From Apoderus coryli (Eukaryota > Arthropoda > Insecta > Coleoptera > Attelabidae): a stretch of 64,000 bases of DNA. Where the stretch lies: positions 3,420,860 through 3,484,859 of the forward strand of contig OU452199.1 of assembly GCA_911728435.2 (NCBI GenBank), given 5' to 3'. The notes under the pieces were generated by a model. That model was not told the origin of the DNA, did no database searches, and was given only the letters and a program-made list of their open reading frames with translations. The position numbers were made by a program, and so were the translations under genes. Positions within the stretch are counted from its first letter, which is position 1; each line of letters starts with the position of its first letter. Of the stretch, positions 42,301-54,300 are shown in pieces.

Positions 42301-45300
42301 GGGGCATGGTTGAAATTGGCTAAAGGTCTGATTGAAGCGGAACCTTTGCACTTTACTTGTGTATCGACCAGTGAGGGTACAAAATTGGAACGAGCCGATT
42401 TACCAGCTAATTTATTGAATGGAAATAGTTTGGTGCCGGTGACTGTGACCGCTACAGCAGGCAATGGTATGTAACGTCTTAATTTTTCCAACAAATAGGT
42501 CCTTTTTTCAATTAACAAAATTCCCAAATGCTCCCAACTGAACTAATATTCAAAAGAACCAGCTTCGTTGCCTGTCTATTCCTTTTGATCCGCCCCCTCA
42601 GTAATAACGCGTTGATTTCGCAGGTAATAATAAAACCAAAGAGATTGTACAACTTTTCACAGACAAGAAGAATTGCATCACCCAAGTTAAGAATTTATTG
42701 ATTCAAGACCAAATTAACGGAGGCTCTGGAAGTGGAACGACAGACAATCAAGCTGATCCATCAAATATCGAATGGTTAATAGGTACATATCAATCGGGTT
42801 AAGATCTGTGCACGTTACAATTGACTTATTGTTTAGATAAAGATGGAGCGATTCTGTTGGACATAGCTATGACAGGTAGCTTCAATCCATCACCACAAAC
42901 GTCATCAACAGCAATAAATAACACGTTACTATCACAACCATTTCTCCCACAAAATATCACTATGATACCGGAACAGCAAAGCGGGCATATTGTACCATGG
43001 GAACAACTGTTGGTCACACCACCAAAACAGGTGATAGTTGTTGAACGGATGTACTCCGGTGCAAGGTGAGTACAAAAGTTGTGAGTATAATACGAACTAC
43101 GGCCAAAAATTATCAACGCCTCATTTAAGAATCAAATGTCCCCCTGTTTTGAGTCACTTGAACTGTGTATCAAGTTACAACTCTCCATCAAGTTCTAGAG
43201 TTCTTATGAACAAATTTTGGATCTTTCATGATTGAAGTTTCTAAAAAAGCTACTGTTTTTCTAGGATCTATTCCAAGTCCCATTAGTACTGCACTACTCT
43301 GAAAAGGCGCTCTTTGTGTTTGTTTCCTGTTGAATTCCAATTTTTAGGAAAAATCGTTAGGAATTCAAGGAAAACTGTAGAATAGTTTCTTCTAGAGAAT
43401 ATAATTGAGAATCAAATGCTGGTCAAATTATAAAAATCGCATTAAGATTTACAAAGTTGCAGCTTCAAACCTAATCCGTAACAGTATAAAGCCGCACTTT
43501 GTGTTTGTTTCCTGTTGAACTCCAATTTTTAGGAAAAATCGTTAGGAATTCAAGAAAAACTGTAGAATAGTTTCTTCTAGAGAATATAATTGAGAATCAA
43601 ATGCTGGTAAAATTATAAAAATCGCACTAAGATTTGCAAAGTTGCAGCTTCAAACCTAATCCATACCAGCAGATAGCCGCACTTTGTGTTTGTTTCCTGT
43701 TGAATTCCAATTTTTAGGAAAAATCGTTAGGAATTCAAGGAAAACTGTAGAATAGTTTCTTCTAGAGAATATAATTGAGAATCAAATGCTGGTAAAATTA
43801 TAAAAATCGCATTAAGATTTACAAAGTTGCAGCTTCAAACCTAATTCGTAACAGTATAAAGCTGCACTTTGTGTTTGTTTTCTGTTGAATTCCAATTTTT
43901 AGGAAAAATCGTTAGGAATTCAAGGAAAACTGTAGAATAGTTTCTTCTAGAGAATATAATTGAGAATCGAATGCTGGTAAAATTATAAAAATCGCACTAA
44001 GATTTACAAAGCTGCAGCATCAAACCTAATCCATACCTGCAGAACGCCTCACTTTGTGTTTGTTTCCTGTTGAACTCCAATTTTTAGGGAAAATTGTTAG
44101 GAATTCAAGGAAAACTGTAGAACAGTTTCTTCTAGAGAATATAATTGAGAATCAAATGCCGGTAAAATTATAAAAATCGCACTAAGATTTACAAAGTTGC
44201 AGCTTCAAACCTAATCCGTAACAGTATAAAGACGCACTTTGTGTTTGTTTCCTGTTGAATTCCAATTTTTAGGGAAAATTGTTAGGAATTCAAGGAAAAC
44301 TGTAGAATAGTTTCTTCTAGAGAATATAATTGAGAATCAAATGCTGGTAAAATTATAAAAATCGCATTAAGATTTACAAAGTTGCAGCTTCAAACCTAAT
44401 CCGTAACAGTATAAAGCCGCACTTTGTGTTTGTTTCCTGTTGAATTCCAATTTTTAGGAAAAATCGTTAGGAATTCTTGTAAAACTGTAGAATAGTTTCT
44501 TCTAGAGAATTTAATTGAGAATCAAATGCTGGTAAAATTATAAAAATCGCACTAAGATTTACAAAGTTGCAGCTTCAAACCTAATCCGTAACAGTATAAA
44601 GCCGCACTTTGTGTTTGTTTCCTGTTGAATTCCAATTTTTAGGGAAAATTGTTAGGAATTCAAGGAAAACTGTAGAATAGTTTCTTCTAGAGAATATAAT
44701 TGATAATCAAATGCTGGTAAAATTATAAAAATCGCACTAAGATTTACAAAGTTGCAGCTTCAAACCTAATCCACACCAGCATAAAGCCGCACTTTGTGTT
44801 TGTTTCCTGTTGAATTCCAATTTTTAGGAAAAATCGTTAGGAATTCTTGTAAAACTGTAGAATAGTTTCTTCTAGAGAATACAATTGAGAATCAAATGCT
44901 GGTAAAATTATAAAAATCACACTAAGATTTACATAGTTGCAGCCTCAAACCTAATCCACACCATCATAAAACCACACTTTGTGTTTGTTTCCTGTTGAAT
45001 TCCAATTTTTCCATCAAGTTCTAGAGTTCTTATGAATTCAAGTAGCTTCGCTGGTTTCAGGGACAACGTCTCCATCTTCCACGATTCCATGCCCCAACTG
45101 TTCCCTGCGTTACTAGGTGATCAGGATTTTCTTTCTTCCCCCTACAGAATCTGCATTCGTCACTCTCTTCTAGGCCTAATCTTGCCATATGTTTCCTCAG
45201 GCGACAATGCAAGGATACGTAGCCCGTTCTTACTGAGACCCAAACAGATTTTGGATCTTTCATGATTGAAGTTTCTAAGGAATTCTTGGAGTGTCAGACC

Positions 45301-48300
45301 AGGAGGATGTTGTCCTTAATTCTGAACTTCTGAAAGCTGGGAGTCTTGTTGCTTTATGTAACAAGCAATTCACAAAGTTATTTGTGTTAATTTTTTGTAG
45401 ATGTCACGTAACATTGGATTTTGGTGACGCTGTCGTTCTCACAGACATCATGGTGCCGTCATGCTCTGATTTACTGTCATTGTCAATAGACGTGTGGTTG
45501 TATGGTGAAGAGATTGATGCTGTACGATTGGTCACAGCATCCGATATTGCTACGAAAAATGTGCTATTGAATGATTTACAGCCGCCACCTTTATGTAGAT
45601 ATATGAAGGTAAGCACTATACTGGTGTTGACATAGTAACCAACCAACCAACTTGTTGTTCCAGATAACCTTAGTAGGTAGATATGGCATGACAACATCCA
45701 GATGTCGAATACCTCTCGGTTACTTCTACGGACATTTCGTGTTTCTCCCAGAAGATTTACCACCTGATTCGTTCCTGAAACCATTAGACTTCGAGAAACA
45801 ACTCACCGTTCTGTCGAAGTTATTAGAAGATATCAGTTGCAGATATAGTTTAGCATGTTCGAAATTGAAAGATTTGTTGCAACCGTATTTAGCAGCTGAC
45901 ATGCTTAATGTGACACATATGTACGCTTACATGAATTTGGTGAAGGATCGCAATGCTAATCTGACGGATGCAGAACAGACGAAACTCTTCAATGCGTATC
46001 AGGTAATAAACATTGCTTCATAAATTCTTCATGACTTATCGTATGTTTTCTATTTCGTTGACCAGGAAACCATAACCTACCAACGTCAGCTCAACACGGT
46101 CAGAAACGTAATGTTACGGTTGGAGAGTAGTCTGAAGAATACGCAAGAGACTGAAACACAATTGACTGTAGATTTAAGTAGTACATCAACAGATAAACTA
46201 ACTTCCATAGCTGAGGGATTTCTCGATGTTCTCTTATCGTTAGAAACAGCACCAAAAGTTTCTGAAGAAACTTGTCAACAGTTATTTAATGGTTTGTGCG
46301 TGTCGCAACCTTCCAGGTTACAGCTGTTGTGTGCGATTTTCTTGGAAAAGTCCTGTGGTAAGTTAGCCCAAATAAAGTTTATATTATATAAAAACCATAT
46401 TGTTCTTTTTTACAGCGTTAAACAGTGCTTCATTTTGGGGCAATTTCCTCGCAGACACAATAGTACGTATGTTCTCAACCACTTGCACCAGCATATTTCC
46501 CCAAGATAGGCTATTTATAATGTTGATGTATCTAAGTAGACGTAGTCCGGAACGTAGTGCTGCGATTGATGCAGCGTTACGTGTCATTTACAACACATTA
46601 GCGCCACTAGATGACAGTAATCGACCGTTACTGTTGGCTGTCAACATTGACATGCCTTTGCTGTCATTGTTGTTGATGTATGTGGCGCCTTTGCTGAATT
46701 CTGGCAGGAATTCTTCTAAAAGGTGAGTTTTGTTTTGCTCATTAAACTTCATAGTAGTACCTAAGTTTGAGTACTTTAGTCCAAGTGTGAAGTGGTTATA
46801 AATGTTAACAATTTAGAGTGTGTGTCATTTTGAATTAATCCTTATAAAATCTGATAGTACTGTCTTTGTCGTCGTGCCGAAAACTTTTAGACTATTAATG
46901 TAAACAAAGAATATAATAATAAACTATTTGACACAAGCAATTTGTCTGTCGTTAGAAAAACATCTTACCAAAACCAAATTATGACGTGAACTAGAAGTGT
47001 CAACTAAACTAAAATAAGTGACACCAACGTTAGAAAAAAATACTACCAAACTATGACAAACCAACGAACCATAATAGAGAGATATGGTATCCTAAAATAT
47101 AACGTCCGCCGCTATTAACGTTAACGTTAATTTAACACCAACGATTTTCAAATAGAGAGATGTGGTAGTTCTAAAAAATAACGTCACCTATGATGATAAT
47201 CATATTATAGGCAGCCATTTTTAGACTAGCAGATTTAAAATACCTATCTAATGTATTTATAGTAGGTATTTAGTATAAAATTTTATAAGGTTATTGAATT
47301 TGACAAATTGATTTATTATTTAAATTAAGTATTTATCAGATTATAACAACATTAAATAATAAGCAGCTTGTATAAATATATATAAGACAATCAATAACTT
47401 GATAAAATATATAAACAATCAAATTCAATCATCACAACCAAGTACAAGTTCTGCGGCCGCCAAAATATGTTTCAATGTATCATGAAACAAATCACAATTC
47501 CGGCACACCACATTAAACGTGCGAGACATAGTGGACAATGGGGACCTCAACATAATATTTGTTCGAGCTCTACCACAATGTAAGATTTTATCAATAGAAT
47601 AGCACAGTAGCTTAATCCGAATGCAGGAAGCTTCCTAACCAAAACCGAATGATCGATCCTATCGAACGCTTTACTGCAGTCGGTATATATGACGTCAACC
47701 TGACCTCGAGAGTCTAACGCTTCGGAGACATACTGCGTGAAAACGGCCAGGTTTGTAACGGTCGATCTTCCGGTTACGAATCCGTGCTGGTAAGAGACCA
47801 TTCATACACCTGTATAAATTCAATTATATAAAACCACCTCCAACACCTTTGAGAAATTGGAAAGAATAGAGATCGGCCTGTAGTTCTCTATCTGCGATCT
47901 ATTGCCACACTTGAATACAGGACAAACCCTAGCAGTCTTCCAAACCGAGGGGAAGTGATTGGTTTTAACTATTAAATTAAAAATTATAGACAGAGGACTA
48001 CTAAGGACTCCAATTGTGTCCTTCACGAGAAACGAAGGAATGTTATCAGGGCCAGAAGTGAACTTGTGCTTTAACTTACGTGAGGCTTTTATTATATCTG
48101 CATCAGTAATCGTTAATAGAAATAGTTGTTGAGAATCTGACTTGTAGATTTTAGAAATTAATGATTTTTGTGTTTTTTTTTCATTGTCTAAAAGTCTGCG
48201 AACATGATTAGAATTGAATGTGTTTTATTTTACAGATGGAATTGGGTCCAAGGTGACATGGTTAGCAAAAACAATCTGGAGAATTCTAAAAATAACATGA

Positions 48301-51300
48301 GGAAGAAGACGTATAAGCGTATGGCGTCTACGTTTGGTTCAGGCATGTGCTCAACACCCGTAAGTCTAAATTAAAAGTTAATTTGTTTATTATAAAATTT
48401 AGGAAAGAAAAAGTTTTTTTTTTCAATAACTTTGCTGCTAATGCCAGAAAATTATTTCTACTTTTGTTTATTTAGAAGATGTTTGGGAACTGTTCTGACT
48501 CCCAACTACAACCGAGCTATGCATCATACGATGGGGGTATGAAGGAGTTCCATGATATGAACAAACCGTACAAAGTCAGCTTATTGAACAACAGCAAACA
48601 CGATTACAAACACGCATTGCAGATGGGCAAATGGCTGTATTATGTTGCTAAAGATGTGCCACAGCCCAGCCCAGCCATCAACACGACTAGTCTTAATATG
48701 AATAATACCCAATTTAAAATGCCAGTGATCACTAGTAATAATAATATAAATAATACCAATAATAATAATAATAACAGTGCTGGTGGGAATAACGATGTCG
48801 TTCCACAACATGTTGATACGACTCATGCGTTGGCAGTGGCGAAGAAATTGTTGAAATTGATTTTGTCGGTGGACCATTCGGCTAGTAATGATATCATACT
48901 ATTCTCATTCAAGGTAATTGATTTACGTTTCATTAAAGTCTTCAAAAATATACTGCTCAAAAATACTAAAGGAACACTTTTGGATCACCCTATAACTTAA
49001 GTAATTCCTCGAGTAGGGCTTCTGTTAGTTGCTGAATTGCGTATCCCATAAGTGTTCAATTGGATTTGCCCAATCCATTTTAAGAATTTCGTTAAGAAAA
49101 TCTATACTAATCGCAGCAATATTAGGCCTTGTCCTTGCATTATCCTGCATGACAAGAAAATCAGGGTCTATACCATATGCTGCAGGAATAATGTGAGCTG
49201 ATAGAATGATATCAATATATCTTGCAGCTGTAAGACTTTTTGCCTCCAAAAATCATCTCCAAATCTGGATACTTCTTGTATAGCAGCAGTGGAGTATCAG
49301 CATTGGGACGTCTATACACACGCACCCGGTCATTACAGCGAGTGAGATGAAATCGTGATTCGTCTGTGAAAAGTACTGGTCTGCATTGTCGAAGTTGCCA
49401 TCCCAAATGATCACGAGCAAATTTTTATGATGTCGAGTTGTATAATTGCTTAAAGATACTTAATTTATACTAACTATGATTCGACGTGATGTAGATATTT
49501 CCCTTGCTGTAGATCCGAGTAAATTCTGCCGTAATATAGCAACTATATTAGTGGCAAAATTTTAACTCATAAATAGAGCGAGAGCTGTTAACTCAGTTTA
49601 AAAAAAGACTGCTCAAGACCCTTGGAAGAGTCAGACATTGGGAAGCAAAAAAAAACTTGTAATTAATATCAACATTCCATCGATTACAACTTATTCCTTA
49701 ATTTAAACAATTTATAAACGTATCGACAATGTTTGGGAAAGCAATTCTTGAGCAAATCGGCAACACTGTGTCTAATATATATCTGTAACTTTTGTGTTGC
49801 ACAAAGGAATAGCAAAAAAAAATATTATCTTAAGAACATGAATGAATGAATTTTAAAACCTTTTAATTTTTATAACGCAGATAACCTCTCTGCCTTTTAG
49901 ACCCCATATGTTTGTCGTAAACACATAATATTAGGATACGTTCGTATTTATGTTTAGAAAAAATAAGAGCCATATGTAAACAAATCTATGGGAATATTTC
50001 GTGTTATCGTAAATATATATTAGAAAAAGAACTTGTTAGAAATTGGAAATTCTCAGAAAGAAGTGATCTGCCACCCATGTAGTCTAGAATTAAGTAATAT
50101 GTAAGCTTGCCAGTGGCGGGTTCTATTTTGTTACAGGGGTGGACAGAACCACTAAATTTTCATATATCAGTAGGGGTCGAGTGATACATCATTTTAAAGC
50201 ATTTTTTATCTGCGATATGTTACTTTTGATATTTGCCCCCATCATTCTAGATTTCACCAGTTAGGTAGTTGGAACCTACAACTCTTATTAGAATCTAATA
50301 CAGTAATTTGAAAGAGGGTTTTGGCGACATTGACAGAGCGTGCGCTTCTCATGCGGAATATTTTGAGTTCGAATCCCAGTTCTGGCAATATTTTTTTTTT
50401 CTAAATTACTTACGAACGGGACCAACTTGAGTAGATTTTCATGACTGGGAAAATTTTAAAACTTTAGGGTTCACACCGGCATTGTGCAATAGAATCCTAA
50501 CTTATAGGCTATGCGGGTTCGGAGACATTTTCACTTTTTTATTCCAACTTTGTCCCATGGAGAATGGCAACACTGCAGTTTTGGGGTAAATTCTCGTAAT
50601 TTTGGGGGAAAAGAGCTCAATTTAGCTGTAAATTTCCATAATTTGGTGCCGAAACCTCATACAGCGTTGTCAAATTTTCCTTTTTTATGAAAAACTAGGG
50701 CAGAACTCCCAAAATGAATTTGCCAAATTTTGGTTCCCAAGTGGGCATATTAAAATAATTATTCATAAACGGCTATGCATATATGATCGGGCACATATAG
50801 CAGATATAGTTTTGGATTGTAACACCCAACGTCGGAGCACTCGAAATTTGACAACGCTGTATGGGTTTTCGGTACTAAATTATGGGAATTTAGAGCCAAA
50901 TTTCTGAGAATTTACCGCTAAATTGCGGTGTTGCCATTTTCTGTGGGAAAAAAAGGGAAAATGTCTCCGAACTTCAGTGTGCAACCAAATATAAAACCAT
51001 TTCTATGTTTTAGGTCGTCTCTCGTCTTATATCACTAACAAGAATCCAGCTGAATCAACTGTTAAACGAACAACAATTGTTACAATTGATCAATTTGTGT
51101 CTGTCCTGTAAAATTAATTGGACACCATTTGCATTGTCATGCCTTCTACAGGATGCCATGGAAGTGACGAATTTCGTAATACAGCCAGTCACTGAAATGG
51201 ACACTGATGCTTCCACATCAACAATCTGGAACAATCCAAATGGTAGGTGAAGCTAGATAGCTTTTCTGTTAAAACCAATAAACGTGAATTTATGAAGTCC

Positions 51301-54300
51301 GAACATGCTTGACTTGAGGTGTGTAGTTTCGCTTTGTGTTCCAGATGCAGATCTCATCGAAGACAATATCGGCGACACGATGGATCCTTTAGCATCGTCT
51401 TTACCGCAACCTTCAGACTTCAGTGATGCACCAGCAACAAACGAACAAATCGTTAAAGTACCATTGAAACTGATGAATCCGACAAAAATAACGACTAAAA
51501 CAATAAATTTCCCGCCGTTACCATCAGTATACGAATCTGATGACTCTGACTTGGAAGAGTTATTAGAAGATTTTGAAAAAGTCCGATGTACTCCTCCGAC
51601 TAAAGTCAATAGTCACACGAATACTGTTGCAAATAATACTAATAGGACTGGTGCTTTATCATCGGTTACGAATATTTCAACTGCTCTCGATGCCCGATTA
51701 GAGTCAGGAGTATTTCTCACATCCGAAATCAATTTACGCAGAATGGTTATTCAAAATTGGCAGAAGATGCATCGGAATCTTGGTAACGAGAAACGGCACA
51801 AAGAAACTAGTGAATCTAATCGGGGAGTATTGGTCCCGTGGGACATTGAAGTTGGTCCATTTAATGTTGAAACGAATTTGAATAACAGTCAAATGATATC
51901 GTATTGTTTTGAGGAATTGTTTAAGACACTACCAACAGAAGATTCGCATAAGATTGAAGATATCGTTAATTTGTGGTTGACGATGAATTCGACTAAAGTT
52001 AATGAGAAGTTTGATCCAAATATATTACCGTTCAATCCGTTGAAGGCTGAATCGGTACAGGTAAGACAAATTTGTTGATTTACAGCCAATTTTTTTTTTT
52101 TCAGAGGAATCATTTATAATATGCACGAATAAAAATGAATTGTATATTTTTCTATTAAGCAATATTTCCGTGATGCCCAAAAAAAGTACAAGGTGTCTTA
52201 AAAGAAAGGTTTAATATGAACGTCTCTGTGCGCATGTGTAACCAATCGAAAGGGCGCGAGGGATGTGTTCATCGCGTGCTCTGTCCAAGAGTTCACAAAA
52301 TAAATAATAAATAAATTATTTATTGTGAAATATAAGTTATTACATGAAAAATAACTTAATGGTAAAGCGGACTAAAATGCTGGTTTTACCTACACAAGGA
52401 ATTTTGTTAAATTTAGCAGGGCCCCAGTCTAATTCAATAGGAACCAGACCGAGGCATGGGTCGACAGATACTGACGAATTCGTTTCGCTCTTGTTATCAG
52501 CTCGTCAGAGTACCATATTCGTTGCCCATCTACAAATATCACCCTGCATTTAAGCACAATAGGATACACAACAGTAGACACATGTAAACACGTATCATCT
52601 ACATGTACATAGTAATGCATATCCTATACCATGCAGAGGCCGAACAAATTCAATGTATAGGTAAAACCAGTCGTATAAATAGAAATAAATAAAATAAAAA
52701 AAATAAATTTATTATTATTTCTACGCAACTATAACACATTCAACTAAGCATGATTAAAAAAGAACAATCTTAAATGTCGCTTAAAAGCTGCTAACGGTAC
52801 ATCAAGTTGGTCCTGCACTCTATTTAACAGTGAGGGTGCTACATATGAAAAAGATCCCTCGAATTTAACAGTGGCATGTTGAGGTATGTTAAATGAATCT
52901 GTACGAACATTAACACTGTGTACAGCTGACCTGCTACTTAACAACTTATACAAATATAAAGGTGTATGACTATTATAAATTTTATGAAGTAAAACTAGGA
53001 ACATATATTCTAAACGGAAATGTATCTTAGGTTCGTGCAACCGTTCCAAAAATGGAGTAATATGGTGTCTGTATGGGACGTCACAGATAAACCCTCTGTA
53101 TTTTGTTTTTATTGTACTGCATCAAAAAATGATAGTAGATCTGCGAGCAATAATCTATATTTGGATAAATAAGCGCCTTGATCAGCCTCAATTTCGTAGA
53201 CTCATCAAGAAAATTTTTCAAATGATAAAGGCACTTGAGCTTAAAGAAAGAATTCCGATAGACGACATTACAATGATCGCTGAACTTTAAATTATTATCC
53301 ATAATCAAACCAAGATTTCGCAACTTCTCTACCCATGCGATATTTTCGTTATTTATAGCAAGATTAAAATTCTGCAAGACAAAATTTCTTTGCCTATCGC
53401 TACCGAAGCATAAAGCTACCGATTTCTTAGGGTTTATTCGCAGGCCATTGTCGCTGCACCACTCTGAGAAGCTTCGCAGATCCGAATTCAACATATTCAC
53501 AGCATACTCTGCATGCAATAAAGTAAAAGGCATATAAAACTGTATATCATCCGCATTCTCGAGCAGTTCACGACCGACGTCACATCGAATGTAAAAATCA
53601 GGAACAAGATTAGGCACAAAATGCTACCCTGGGGGACTCCACTTTTCGTCACGAATAGTTCGTCAGACCAAGCTTAACTCTTTGTCTCCTATTTGTCAGA
53701 TAACTTCGAAACCAATCCAGCAAGGCATCATCAAAACCAAGATACTTTAGCTTGCTAATTAGCAGCTTGAAGTTGACCAGATCTAAAGCCTTGCTTTGAT
53801 CCAATAAAGCAAGCATTACAAGTTGCGATTTATCCATTGCACTCGCTATGTCGTCGACCACCCTTAGCAATGCTGGACTGGACAACAGACAAAAGCGGTG
53901 ATGTTGCTGATGTTCTCCTTATTCGAAGATGGATCAGAAAATTAGATTAGACAAATCAAAATCCGAGCGACCATGGTCATTAAGGACGAACGAATTCGTA
54001 TCGGTCTGTTCGTTATGATCATATTCTTTCCATTCGTAAACACGCAAGTTCGTTAAATATTCTCGGAATTCTGCAAGAAGACTTTAAACTGCACCCGTAC
54101 AAAATCCAAATGTTGCAAGAATTACAGCCTCAGGATTATGGAGGTCACTGTTCTCTGACGAGGCTCATTTGCATCTCTACTGTCAGTGCAACAAATCCAA
54201 AACGCAACCATGAGAAATCACTTCATTCGCCTCAAGTCACTGTATGGGCTACAATGTTGGCTCTAGGAATAATAATTATTCCTAGAGCATAATTATTGTC

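Noticed and set aside
42786..42803. Mini-intron GTACAT...TTAAG to remove the TAA in exon 16
   Set aside because: About 20 nt is too short for any spliceosomal intron, and removal would shift the frame relative to the good downstream sequence or lose conserved-looking codons.
28060..45010. TTCTTCTAGAGAA in each satellite monomer as a heat-shock element
   Set aside because: The spacing of TTC and GAA blocks does not fit the nTTCnnGAAn rule; it is better regarded as part of the monomer.
28060..45010. CRISPR array
   Set aside because: Monomers are contiguous 185-bp tandem copies without unique spacers, in a eukaryotic intron.
46384..46587. Minus-strand ORFs over BIRC6 exons (for example 46384-46587, 42826-43116, 51253-51609)
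   Set aside because: They mirror verified plus-strand exons with correct splice borders.
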